A stretch of 64,000 bases of DNA from CAWGUU01 sp963825765 (GTDB lineage: Bacteria; Actinomycetota; Acidimicrobiia; Acidimicrobiales; AC-14). The notes beneath the pieces were generated by a model. The model had not been told where the DNA came from. It worked only from the letters and a program-made list of their open reading frames with translations, and did not search any database. The stretch's first letter is position 1. Every line of letters begins with the position of its first letter. The position numbers and the translations under genes were made by a program. Of this stretch, positions 47,976 to 57,096 are shown in pieces. The stretch covers positions 1-64,000 of the forward strand of contig CAWGUU010000003.1 in assembly GCA_963825765.1 (NCBI GenBank), in the 5' to 3' direction.

Positions 47976-48004
47976 ACGGTGTTCTATAGTTAGGAGAACA
48001 CCGT
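47976..48004. promoter_or_regulatory. TetR operator: ACGGTGTTCT-N9-AGAACACCGT
   Basis: A perfect 10-base dyad between tetR (start 47955) and the SDR gene (start 48025). tatagt at 47985-47990, inside the dyad, can serve as the -10 box for the SDR, so a bound repressor would block the promoter. Shine-Dalgarno aaggagg follows at 48011-48017. Confidence 0.8.
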
Positions 48005-48024
48005 ACTCTTAAGGAGGACCCGAC

Positions 48025-48902
48025 ATGGCTCAGACCTGGCTCATCACCGGCAGCTCGCGCGGGCTCGGGCGCGCGCTCGCCGAGGCCGTCCTCGCCGCCG
48101 GGCACAACGTCGTCGCGACGGCCCGCGACCCCCGGCAGCTCGACGACCTCGTCGCCGCGCACCCCGACCGCGCCCGCGCCGTCGCGCTCGACGTCACCGA
48201 TCGCGAGCAGGCGAGGCAGGCGGTCGAGGCCGCCCTGAAGGCGCTTCGGCCGTCTCGACGTGCTCGTCAACAACGCCGGCTACGCCAACGTCAACTCGAT
48301 CGAGGACTTCGACGAGGCCGACTTCCGCGCGCAGATCGAGACGAACCTGTGGGGCGTCGATCAACCTCACGCGCGCGGCCCTGCCGACGCTGCGCGAGCA
48401 GGGCGCCGGGCACATCATCCAGATCTCGTCCGTGGGCGGGCGCGATCACGGCGCCCGGGCATCGGCCCGTACCAGACCGCGAAGTGGGCGGTCGAAGGCT
48501 TCTCCGGCGTGCTGGCCAAGGAGGTCGCGCCGCTTGGGATCAAGGTCACGATCATCGAGCCCGGCGGCTTCCGCACCGACTGGGCCGGGTCCTCGATGAC
48601 CGTCCACGCGATCCGCGACGCCTACCAGCCGACGGTCGGCACGATGGCCTCGCTACCGCGAGCAGGCCACGCCGCTCGGCGACCCGGTCAAGGCCGCCGC
48701 CGCGATCCTGGAGATCGCCCAGGTCCCCGAGCCGCCGCTGCGGCTGCTGCTCGGCAGCGACGCGTTCGCGGTGGCGCGCGCCGCCGACGAGGCCAAGATC
48801 GCCTCCGACGAGGCCTGGAAGGACCTGACCGTGTCCACCGACCACGACGAGGGCGCGATCGACCATGAGCGTCTACGCGCCATAACCGAAACACGCGTGT
48901 AG
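48025..48902 (+). CDS. Short-chain dehydrogenase/reductase, paralogue of 20998-21836 (frameshifted)
   Basis: MAQTWLITGSSRGLGRALAE (TGxxxGxG), then VALDVTDREQARQAVEAALK, VLVNNAGYANVNSIEDFDEA, active-site Ser in HIIQISSVGG, YxxxK as YQTAKWAVEGFSGVLAKEVA, and IKVTIIEPGGFRTDW. It ends GAIDHERLRAITETRV. About 285 residues. Extra single bases near 48245, 48360, 48440 and 48655. Similar along its length to the SDR at 20998, and also controlled from a divergent TetR gene. Confidence 0.92.
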
Positions 48903-48932
48903 AGCGATCGCGGGCAGCTCCGACCCCGGGGC

Positions 48933-49535
48933 ATGACCAAGATCCGCGCAAACCTCGCAGTCAGCCTCGACGGCTTCGCCGCAGGCCCCAACCAGAGCGC
49001 CGAGAAGCCGTTCGGCGAGGGCGTCGACGACCGCCTGCACCGCTGGATGTTCGAGGACGCCGACGCCAACGCCGAGGAGATCGAAGCCCACACCTCCGCC
49101 AAGGCGTACGTGATGGGCCGCAACATGTTCGGCCCCGGCCGCGGCGCCTGGGAACCGAGTGGAACGGCTGGTGGGGCGCCGAACCCGCCCTACCACGCGC
49201 CGGTCTTCGTGCTCAGCCACCACGAGCGCGAGCCGGTCGAGATGGAGGGCGGGACGACGTTCCACTTCGTCACCGACGGGATCGAGTCCGCGCTGGAGCA
49301 GGCCCGGGCGGCGGCCGGGGACGGGGACGTCTGATCGCCGGCGGCGCCACGACGGTCAACCAGTACCTGGCGGCGGGCCTCATCGACGAGCTGCGCCTGC
49401 ACGTCGCCCCGGTCGTGCTCGGCGCCGGCGAGCGCATCTTCGACGGCGTCGGCCCGCTCACGCTCGAGCCGATCTCCACGCGCGCGACGAAGTTCGTCAC
49501 CCACCTCACCTATCGCCGCCTTAACGACAGCCTAA
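48933..49535 (+). CDS. Dihydrofolate reductase/RibD C-terminal-like protein (frameshifted)
   Basis: MTKIRANLAVSLDGFAAGPN (start typical of the family), then AKAYVMGRNMFGPGRGAW, HHEREPVEMEGGTTFHFVTD, and after base changes near 49158 and 49332 LIAGGATTVNQYLAAGLIDE, LRLHVAPVVLGAGERIFDG and TKFVTHLTYRR. About 200 residues, a YyaP/YwjB-like reductase of unknown substrate. The exact stop is uncertain; the 3' end overlaps the convergent ABC permease. Confidence 0.88.
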
Positions 49536-50579
49536 GGATCGTACACACGCGGTGGCGCAGCCACCAGAACGTGCCGCCGAGCAGGGCAGCGGCGAGCAGC
49601 AGGAAGCCGATCAGCTCGTAGGCCTGCAGCGTCCAGTAGCGGCTCGCCGGCATGAAGACCAGGTGCTGCTTGACGCCCAGGCTCGCGAGCCGGTCGAAGC
49701 AGCCGGGGTCGGACTCGATGCCGGGCGGGCGCGAACTCGCGCGCGGGCACGCACCCGATCGACCCAGTTCGGCAGGGTGTGCGGTGACGTTGCCCGCGCG
49801 GTCGAGCGGCTCGTTGGCGATCTCCCACGCGCCGGGTGAGTCGATCGCGATCGTGAGGTGGGTGACCGGGCCGGTCGGCACGCCGGTCGGCCGACGCCGC
49901 TGATCCCGATCCCGCGCATGTTCTCGGGGGTGATCGCAGTCGTCCGCTCGGTCGCCCCCAGCTGCGCGCGCACGTTGGGCGCGGCGACCTGGACGACGAT
50001 GAAGAGCGCGAGCGTGATCGCCATCGCCGGCACCGTGCGGCGCACGACGGTGCCCGCGGCCACGCCGAGCGCGAAGGCGAACGCGGTGTAGCCGATCGGC
50101 ACGATCCCGCGGGCGGCGAAGATCGGCGGCTGCATGCGGGTCTGCTCCAGGAACCCGTTGCCGCCGCGCGCGCCGGCGTTGAGGGCATCGTCGATCGGGC
50201 CGCACCACCAGGTCACGAGCGCGGTCAGGACGCCCGCGCCGACGACCGCCGCCAGCCCGGTGAGCCCGACCTTGGTCGCCAGCCAGCGCGTGCGCGAGAT
50301 GCTCTGCGTCCAGGCCAGCCGGTGCGTCCCGGCCTCGAGCTCGCGCGCGACGAGCGGCGCGCCCCAGAAGATCCCGACGAGCGCGGGCAGCACGAGCATC
50401 GCCAGCACGCTGACCGTGTAGAGCGTGGCCGCGCTGCCGCCGGTGCTGAGCGTCTGGATCAGCGCTTCGCCGGTGCTGTCGGGCAGCGACAGCAGGACGA
50501 AGGCGGCGGCCAGCGCGGCCAGCAGCGCGTAGAGCGCGGCGCCCTGGACGCGGAACTGACGCCATGCGAGCCACGTCAT
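49510..50579 (-). CDS. ABC-2-type transporter permease (frameshifted near the C-terminus)
   Basis: MTWLAWRQFRVQGAALYALL (start of YtrC/ABC-2 permeases), TM segments YTVSVLAMLVLPALVGIFWG, KVGLTGLAAVVGAGVLTALV, VPIGYTAFAFALGVAAGTVV and ELIGFLLLAAALLGGTFWWL. An extracytoplasmic domain (about residues 225-310) contains THLTIAIDSPGAWEIANEPL and CFDRLASLGVKQHLVFMPAS. About 355 residues. Base changes near 49895 and 49770-49730. ATG 50579 overlaps the ATPase stop. Confidence 0.88.
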
Positions 50580-51461
50580 CGGACGACCTCCAGCTCGGCC
50601 GCGCGGCGTGGTCGGTCACGCGGCGCTCCATGTAGGCGAGGACGATGTCCTCGAGCGTGGGCCGGGCGATGGTCCACGCGGGGTCGACGATCGGTTGCGC
50701 GTGCGGACGACCAGCGTGCTCTGGCGTTCGGTGTGGCTGGCCGAGATGACGTCCCGGAAGTCGGGCGCCTCGGACCGCGGCCCGGTCAGCCGGTGGTGGG
50801 TGGCCAGGATCGTGTCGAGGTCGTCGGCCAGCTGCACGCGCGAGCCGACCAGCACGATCAGGAAGTCGCAGACGCGTTCGAGGTCGGAGACGAGGTGCGA
50901 GGACAGCACGACGCTGAGCTGGTGCTCGGCGACCGCCTCCATCAGGCTCTGCAGGAACTCGCGCCGGTTGAGCGGGTCCAGCGCGGCGACCGGCTCGTCG
51001 AGCAGCAGCAGCTCCGGGCGCTTGGCGATCCCGAGCGTGAGCGCCAACTGCGCGCGCTGGCCGCCGGACAGCTTGCGCGCCTTCTGGCCCAGGTCGAGCC
51101 CGAGCCGCGCGATCCGCTCGCGCGCCAGCGCCTCGTCCCAGCCGGGGTTCAGCCGCGCGCCGAGGCGCAGGTGGTCCTGGACGCTGAAGCTGCCGTAGGT
51201 CGGCGTGTCCTGCGCGACGAAGCCGACGCGGGCGCGCTGCTCGGCGTCCTCGGCCGGGCGGGCGCCCAGCACCTCGATCGTGCCGGCGCTCGGCGCGAGC
51301 AGGCCGGCGGCGAGGTTCAGCAGCGTGCTCTTGCCCGCGCCGTTGGGGCCGACGAGGCCGACCACGCGGCCCGCGGGCACCTCGATCGTGCAGTCCGCGA
51401 GCGCGGTCTTGCGCCCGTAGCGCTTGGTCAGGCCCTCGGCCCGCAGAGCGGCGGCGCTCAC
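50576..51461 (-). CDS. ABC transporter ATP-binding protein (frameshifted near the C-terminus)
   Basis: GTG 51461 starts VSAAALRAEGLTKRYGRKTA. Walker A is GLVGPNGAGKSTLLNLAAGL, Q-loop VGFVAQDTPTYGSFSVQDHL, signature KLSGGQRAQLALTLGIAKRP, Walker B LLLLDEPVAALDPLNRREFL and the switch His in LSVVLSSHLVSDLERVCDFL. A C-terminal extension has RLTGPRSEAPDFRDVISASH. About 295 residues. A base change near 50700 precedes MERRVTDHAAR. It works with the downstream permease; the export substrate is unknown. Confidence 0.92.
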
Positions 51462-51857
51462 GCTACGTGCGCCCGCGCGCTGGCACGAAAGGTGGAGGCG
51501 AACAGTGCCTCGATGCTCTCGTCGTCGAGGCCGGACAGCGCGCGCCTTGCTCAGCCAGCGCTCCAGCTCGGAGCGCAGCGGCCCGTGCGCGGCGACCGAG
51601 GCGTCGGCGAGCGTGCGCGTGACGAAGGTGCCGAGCCCGGGGCGCGCGGCGACGAGGCCTTCGTGCTCGAGCTCCCGGTACGCCTTCAGGACCGTGTTGG
51701 GGTTGATCGCCAGCGAGGCCACGACGTCCTTGACCGTCGGCAGCTGGTCGCCCTCGTGCAGCAGGCCGAGCCGGAGGGCGTGACGGACCTGCCGTACCAG
51801 CTGCTGGTACGGCGAGAGCCCGGACCCGGCGTCCAGGTGGAACTCGATCAGAGCCAT
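51458..51857 (-). CDS. GntR-family regulator, YtrA subfamily
   Basis: MALIEFHLDAGSGLSPYQQL and VRQVRHALRLGLLHEGDQLP, TVKDVVASLAINPNTVLKAY and RELEHEGLVAARPGLGTFVT are the winged helix of YtrA-type GntR proteins, which have a very short C-terminal helix (here LRSELERWLSKARA and a tail disrupted near 51540). About 133 residues. First gene of a GntR-ATPase-permease operon with 4-base overlaps, the usual YtrA arrangement induced by cell-wall antibiotics in Firmicutes. The upstream gap 51858-51888 holds the promoter. Confidence 0.9.
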
Positions 51858-51888
51858 AGCTCTAATGTACTACGACACTAGCTAAATG

Positions 51889-52942
51889 TCACTCTGCCCG
51901 CACGGGAAGGTCTTTCGTGATCTCCGCCAGCGTGCGCGCGGCCCACGTGCCGTCGCGGCCGAAGACGTCCTCGCCGTCGAACCAGTCCGCTGTGGCCGCG
52001 ATCGCTTCGCGGAAGTCGGTGCCCCGGTACGGCAGGGCCTGCTGGCGGCTCGAGTCGCGATCGATGTAGAGATCGACGCTGTAGCCATCGAGCCAGACGA
52101 GGCCGACCGCGAGGTAGTGCGCGTCCCGCGGGTCGAGCGTGATCTCGACGGAGTTCGCGTTTCGCGCGATCCACCGTGGCCTCGACGACGGTGCCGTCGG
52201 CGGCGGGCACGTTGAACCGATCGATGCCACCGGACTCGAGCCGGACGACGCGGCCCGACGCCCCGCCGCCGAGCAGGCCGGACCGTTCGAGCATCTCCCG
52301 GTGGCTCGGCTGCGGCTCGCCGGTGACCCGCGCCCGTGCGATGAACGCGAACTCGAGCCAGTCCCAGGCGTGCACGGGATAGCGCGCGTAGGCGTCGTAG
52401 GGCGGCACGCGCTCGGCGGCCAGGTCGCGCGACAACCGCTCGACGACGGCGTCGATCGCGTCCGCGCGGCGGTCTCGCTCGGCCTCGATCAGTTCGACGG
52501 CAGCGTTGCGGATACCGGTCTCGGCCGCGAGCGCGAGCGCCTGCTCGGGCAGCGCGCAGACATACAGGGTCTCGATCGCGAATCCGGCGTCGCGGCGCAG
52601 CACGTCGTCAGGCTTGCGATCGCCGTGGGAGTCCCGGGGCTCACGGAAGTCGGCGACGGCGCGCGCGGCCCACTCCCGGCCCTGCTCGGGCTCGCCGGCC
52701 AGTGCGAAGTAGCCCGCCGTGCGTGAGCACACGTCGCCGGCGTACTCGCCGTGCCCGGCGATCGCGTCGACGGCGTCCGTCGCCGCCTCTCCGAAGAGGC
52801 GGCGCGACTCGGCCAACTGATCAGCCCAGCGCACGGCGCGCGCGAGCACCTCGAGCGTGTCCCAGTCGCGGTACTCGTCGAGCTCTTGGCGGGCCAGCTC
52901 GACGCCGTCGGCGAGCTCGCGCTCGGAGATCGTCCAGGTCAC
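51889..52942 (-). CDS. Probable immunity protein for the prepilin-linked nuclease (one frameshift)
   Basis: GTG 52942 overlaps the toxin-like gene stop (ctGTGAcc), so the two are translationally coupled. The first 200 residues are helical and repeat-like (VELARQELDEYRDWDTLEVL, AGYFALAGEPEQGREWAARA, FAIETLYVCALPEQALALAA). The last 130, after a change near 52170, are beta-rich (EITLDPRDAHYLAVGLVWLD, VDLYIDRDSSRQQALPYRGT). No enzyme motif, no signal peptide, acidic overall. Size and coupling fit an immunity protein; alternatives are a chaperone or an unrelated TPR-like protein. About 350 residues. Confidence 0.6.
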
Positions 52943-54510
52943 AGCGTCCGCGCTCCCGCGTCGACGTCGACGAGCGTCACGTTCCCGATGCCCTTGTCGG
53001 CCTTGAACCGTTTCACCGAATCGTCCACCTTGCCGTACGCGCGCGCTCCGGGGAGCCGCGTGTGCATGACGCTTACGTCGTACCGCGCGCGGCGGTTGCC
53101 CGTGATGTCCCGCAGGTGCGCCGCGGCTTGGCGCTCGAGCGGATCGCTGCTGCGCGCGAGGTTGCGGATGAAGCCGCGGTCCGCGGCGTTCGCGACCCAG
53201 GCCCGCTCAGGCTGCACGTAGGTCCCGTTCTTGAGCTTCTTCGTGATCTTGCCGGAGTCGAGTGGCTTGTCGGTGGCCCAGGTCGCCTTCGCCTCGATGA
53301 TGATCGGGCGGTTGGTCCGCGTGTTGAAGGCGATGATGTCAGGGCCTCCGGCGGGGCCGCCTGGGCGCGGGCGACCCGTGTAGAGGACCTTGATCTCCTT
53401 GTTGCGCGCGAGCAGCGCGAGCGCCGCCTCGTGACCGTATGCGCCCGTGCGCTGATTGCCGGTCGCGTCGGGCCAGTGCTTCCTGATCGCGGCGTTGATC
53501 GTTCTCCGATCGCCTGCCGTGAGCCCACGGCTGAGGACCCGTGCGCTGCGACCCAGGTAGTGCAGGTCGTTGCCCGCGCGCATCAGCTCGAGCACGCCGT
53601 CGTGCCTCAGGCCGCCGGCGCGCATGCGGCTGTAGCCGGGGATCGCCTTCGACAGCAGCACGCGCAGGACCGTGCTGTCCTTCCCGAGGTAGACGCCGAG
53701 CTTCTCGGCGATCGCGACCGCCGCCCGCGGGTTGCGGGCGATGTACTTGGCGAGCCGCGCGGGCACCTTCGGCGCCTTGGCCAGCGGGATCAGCCCCACG
53801 GCGGCGATCGCGGTGCCGACCGGCTTTCCCGCGAGCACCTGCTTGACGAGATCCACGACGGCGGCAGGAGTCAGGAGGCCGCCGACCGTCTGTCCCAGGA
53901 TGGCCGAGACGGAGTCCCGGCCGTCGCGGGAGACCACGCCCAGCGTCCTGGCGGCCTTCCAGCAGAGATTCGAGTCGACGCACAGCACACCGACCGCGAA
54001 GCGCGCGGTCTCGACGCTGGCCCGCTCGATCGCCTTCAGCGTGTCGCAGGTCGCCTTGCCCAGCATCCGCCGGCAGACATCCCAGCTGCCGATGTTGATG
54101 CCCGCGGTACCCGCCCGCACCTCGGCCGCGTCGTCGACACCGTCGCGGTCCGTGTCGCGGGAGAACGCGCTCAACCCACGCCGGCGTTCGACCCTGTCCG
54201 GCACGCGGTCGCGGTCGCTGTCGCGAGCGAGTTCGCGCGCCGCCTTGAGCTGCTTCGCCAGCGTGCGCCGCCGCTCCTTCGCGGCCGGGCAGTCCTGCTC
54301 GGCGTTGACGAGCCGGCAGATCTGCTCGACGGTCGCCGCGCCCATCCGCGCAGCGAGGCCCATCTGCGCCATGACGCCGATGATCATCGCGACCACCAGC
54401 AGCACGCCCACGTACTCGGTCGCGGTTTGACCGCGCGCAGCGCTCAGGCGTTTTCGCACGCTCGGACGCTCCCGCGGCGGGGCTCGCGCCGCCAGAGGCC
54501 ACAGGCTCAA
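52939..54510 (-). CDS. Flp/TadE-type prepilin leader fused to aspartate-rich repeats and a PD-(D/E)XK nuclease domain
   Basis: An intact 523-residue frame. Residues 19-48 form a class III (Flp-type) prepilin signal: RKRLSAARG then QTATEYVGVLLVVAMIIGVM, with Gly27 as cleavage site and Glu32-Tyr33 at +5/+6. Residues about 90-130 contain two TSP3/EF-hand-like loops (DSDRDRVPDRVERR, DTDRDGVDDAAEV). A hydrophobic helical region (about 195-270) follows. The C-terminus looks like a restriction-endonuclease fold: Glu361 in GAYGHEAALALLARN, Asp391 in GGPDIIAFN, Glu406-x-Lys408 in PIIIEAKATW, and a late NGTYVQPERAWVANA. I infer a surface-exported nuclease toxin; the downstream coupled gene is the likely immunity factor. 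Confidence 0.75.
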   Translation of the reverse strand: MSLWPLAARAPPRERPSVRKRLSAARGQTATEYVGVLLVVAMIIGVMAQMGLAARMGAATVEQICRLVNAEQDCPAAKERRRTLAKQLKAARELARDSDRDRVPDRVERRRGLSAFSRDTDRDGVDDAAEVRAGTAGINIGSWDVCRRMLGKATCDTLKAIERASVETARFAVGVLCVDSNLCWKAARTLGVVSRDGRDSVSAILGQTVGGLLTPAAVVDLVKQVLAGKPVGTAIAAVGLIPLAKAPKVPARLAKYIARNPRAAVAIAEKLGVYLGKDSTVLRVLLSKAIPGYSRMRAGGLRHDGVLELMRAGNDLHYLGRSARVLSRGLTAGDRRTINAAIRKHWPDATGNQRTGAYGHEAALALLARNKEIKVLYTGRPRPGGPAGGPDIIAFNTRTNRPIIIEAKATWATDKPLDSGKITKKLKNGTYVQPERAWVANAADRGFIRNLARSSDPLERQAAAHLRDITGNRRARYDVSVMHTRLPGARAYGKVDDSVKRFKADKGIGNVTLVDVDAGARTL

Positions 54511-54546
54511 CTTCCGTTCGGGACCGGCCCAGGACCGGTGGGGCTA

Positions 54547-54741
54547 CTAGGGCTTGGGCGGAACCACGGGCGCGGCGTGCTCGTCGCCGGCCTGGACCTG
54601 CTCGAGCCGCGCGCGCAGCCGGTCGCGCAGCTCGTCGGGGGTGTAATCGGACTGCGGGCGGCGGTTGCGGGCCGCGATCGCGCCGGTCGCCGCCACCCCT
54701 GCCGCCCCGGCCAGGCCGAGGAGCTTCCATCGCGCCTTCAT
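54547..54741 (-). CDS. Small membrane-anchored protein (64 residues)
   Basis: MKARWKLLGLAGAAGVAATG then AIAARNRRPQSDYTPDELRD, ending in HAAPVVPPKP. One N-terminal helix and a charged, proline-ended tail. An intact frame just upstream of the nuclease-toxin gene on the same strand (37-base gap with a short accgg/ccggt hairpin). Unknown function; it may be part of the same unit or unrelated. Confidence 0.6.
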   Translation of the reverse strand: MKARWKLLGLAGAAGVAATGAIAARNRRPQSDYTPDELRDRLRARLEQVQAGDEHAAPVVPPKP

Positions 54742-54762
54742 GGTTCGCGTACCTTACCGGCG

Positions 54763-55384
54763 GTGAACGTCTCGGAACTGCCCTTCGACGAGGCCATCGC
54801 CACGGCCGCCACGGGCGACATCTGGTTGTTCCGCGGGCGCTCGCTCGCCGACCGCGCGATCCAGACCGTCACCAACAGCCCGATCAACCACGTCGGCATG
54901 GCGGTCGCGCTCGACGACATGCCGCCGCTGCTCTGGCACGCCGAGCTCGGCCGCTCGCTGCCGGACGCCTGGACGGGCGAGCGCCACCGCGGCGTGCAGC
55001 TGCACAAGCTCGCCGACGCGGTGCGCACCTGGGACCAGAAGTACGGTCAGCGGGGCTGGGTGCGGCGGCTCGAGGGCGGGACGATCGAGCGCCACCACGA
55101 GGACCGGCTGATCGAGACGATCGACAAGTACAACGGCAAGCCGTTCCCGACCACGCCGGGCCTGGCGCGCTCGTGGGCGACGGGCCGCATCCGCCGCCGG
55201 CAGGCCTCGCGCGAGACGATCTACTGCGCGGAGCTGGTCGCGGTCACCCTGCAGCACATGGGCCTGCTCGGCGACAAGCGCCCGATGAGCTGGTACGACC
55301 CGGGCAAGTTCTGGTCGCGGCGACGAGGTCGAGCTCGAGCCGCCGTTCAAGCTCGGCGGCGAGATCTCCGTGCAGTCGGGATGA
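54763..55384 (+). CDS. Permuted papain-fold (YiiX/NlpC-like) cysteine peptidase or acyltransferase
   Basis: GTG 54763 starts VNVSELPFDEAIATAATGDI. The permuted NlpC/P60 layout is visible: His early in TVTNSPINHVGMAVALDDMP and the catalytic Cys late in SRETIYCAELVAVTLQHMGL, with LFRGRSLADRAIQ (strand preceding His). One base change near 55320. About 206 residues with no signal peptide. Family members cleave or transfer amide/ester bonds; the substrate is unknown. The stop TGA overlaps the next ATG (ATGA). Confidence 0.8.
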
Positions 55385-56340
55385 ACGTCGGTGTGATCGG
55401 CGCCGGCCTGATGGGCGCGACGCACGCCCGCCTGCTCGCGCGCTCGATCCCCGGTGTCTCGGTGGTGGCGATCTGCGACCCGGCCGGCACGCCGGTGGCG
55501 GACGAGCTGGGGATCGCGACGGTCCACGCGGACGCGCTCGAGCTGATCGCCGACCCCGCGGTCGACGCGGTCGTCGTCGCCTCGCCCGCCGCCACGCACG
55601 AGCCGTACGCGCTCGCCTGCATCGCCGCCGGCAAGCCCGTGCTGTGCGAGAAGCCGCTCGCGACCACGGCGGCGGCCGCGCTGCGGATCGTCGAGGCCGA
55701 GCGGGCCGCCGGGCGCCGCCTGGTCACGGTCGGCTTCATGCGCCGCCACGACCCGGGCTACGTCGACCTGAAGGCCCGCCTCGACGCTGGTGAGATCGGC
55801 GCGCCGCTGCTCGTCCATTGCGCGCACCGCAACGTCAGCGTCCACGAGTTCTTCGACTCGGCGATGATCATCACCGACTCCGCCGTGCACGAGATCGACG
55901 TCGCGCGCTGGCTGCTCGACGACGAGATCGCGCGCGTGACCGTGCTCGCCCCGCGCCCGTCGCGCCGCGCGCGTGAAGGGCTGCGCGACCCCACTGCTCG
56001 TGCTGCTCGAGACCGCCGGGGGACGGATCGTCGACGTCGAGGCGTTCGTCAGCGCGGGCTACGCCTACGACATCCGCTGCGAGGTCGTGGGGGAGGACGG
56101 CACGCTCGAGCTGCTCCGGCCCGCCACGGTCGCGGCCCGTACGCGGCTGTCCGAGCGGCTGCCGATCGCTGAGGGCTTCGAGCAGCGCTTCGCGGCCGCG
56201 TACGTGAACGAGCTGCGGGCCTGGGTCGCGGGGCGAGGCGCGGGGCCGAGCGCCTGGGACGGCTACGCGGCCGCCGCGGTGTCGGAGGCGGCGTTGCGTC
56301 GCTGGAGACCGGGCGCCCGGTCGACGTGCGCCAGGCCTGA
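55381..56340 (+). CDS. Gfo/Idh/MocA-family oxidoreductase, inositol-dehydrogenase-like (frameshifted)
   Basis: MNVGVIGAGLMGATHARLLA (NAD-binding GxGxxG), VVASPAATHEPYALACIAAG, CEKPLATTAAAALRIVEAE (catalytic Lys in EKP), VTVGFMRRHDPGYVDLKARL and the active-site region SAMIITDSAVHEIDVARWLL. It then switches frame near 55970 to GGRIVDVEAFVSAGYAYDIR. It ends SLETGRPVDVRQA. About 318 residues. This resembles myo-inositol 2-dehydrogenase; the true substrate is not certain. Confidence 0.88.
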
Positions 56341-56899
56341 CGCCAGGAGCGGCGCTCCTCGAGCTCGCGCACGATCCCGACCGCGAGCCAGAACGGCCAG
56401 GACGGCATCGGGGGCTGCCGACCGCGCAGTCTGGGCCACAGCCGCAGCCCGAGCTGCACGAAGTCAGCGCGACGGGCGGCGGGACCAGCCGAGGAGCGTC
56501 CGCCAGCGTCACCGCATGACGCCGCGCGGCGCGGCGACGCGCGTCGCGGCGCAGGCCGATTCGCAGCTCGCCGAGCGTGACGAACGCCATCATCGCCAGG
56601 CGCCACGATCGGCGGGTCCGGGCCGACACCACCGCCGCGACCGCGAGCTCGCCGACCGTCGCCACCCAGCCGGCCGGCGCCTGGAGATCGTCCGGGCGGC
56701 GCGCCAGGTCGCGCTCCTGCATCAGCCGCACGAACGACCGCGGGTCTTCGCCGTAGCGTTCGACCAGATCGTCATGCGTGGGGTCGCCCTCGGCCGCGAG
56801 CGCGCGGGCCTTTTCCAGCAGCGGCGAACCGGGTTCCGGAGCAGGCCGGTAGCGGAGGCCGATCGGGTTGACCAGCAGCAACGCGTAGGTCCAGTGCAC
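56330..56899 (-). CDS. Uncharacterised protein with hydrophobic segments (frameshifted, approximate end)
   Basis: From ATG 56899 the frame starts MHWTYALLLVNPIGLRYRPA, then ALAAEGDPTHDDLVERYGED, SFVRLMQERDLARRPDDLQA and VGELAVAAVVSARTRRSWRL. After a base change near 56465 it continues VQLGLRLWPRLRGRQPPMPS and FWLAVGIVRELEERRSWRQA. A basic protein of about 190 residues with one or two possible helices. No family recognised. Confidence 0.5.
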
Positions 56900-56962
56900 C
56901 TGACCACTCTACCTGCGCTCCGCATTTCTGGGCCTCGCGCGTTCGCGGGGCTTGAACGGGTT

Positions 56963-57066
56963 CCTCCCCCATCTGAGGGAGGGGGCTAAAGGACTTCCGA
57001 AGGGCTGCCGACGGATGTTCTAGGTCGCAACATTCTCTCGGGTTGGGTCCCCAAGGTCATGGGACC
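56963..57066. other. Structured leader upstream of the CAP-domain gene
   Basis: Two hairpins lie in the 5' region of the secreted CAP protein: CCTCCC/GGGAGG (56963-56982) and GGTCCC/GGGACC (57046-57066). The Shine-Dalgarno ggagg (57083-57087) lies just beyond. No known riboswitch family is recognised; the first stem could be the terminator of a preceding transcript. Confidence 0.35.
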
Positions 57067-57096
57067 GCCGACCGGGTCAATCGGAGGTTCCTTCCT

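Noticed and set aside
51858..51892. A clear YtrA operator upstream of the GntR gene
   Set aside because: Only a partial dyad (agtgtcgtagtacatt on the minus strand) is present, too weak to list as a site.
52702..56172. A 1156-codon open frame on the plus strand
   Set aside because: It passes antisense to the nuclease-toxin gene before entering the papain-like gene; only the part from 54763 onward has protein-like composition.
56935..57096. c-di-AMP (ydaO) riboswitch upstream of the CAP gene
   Set aside because: Its conserved core cannot be found; only simple hairpins are present.
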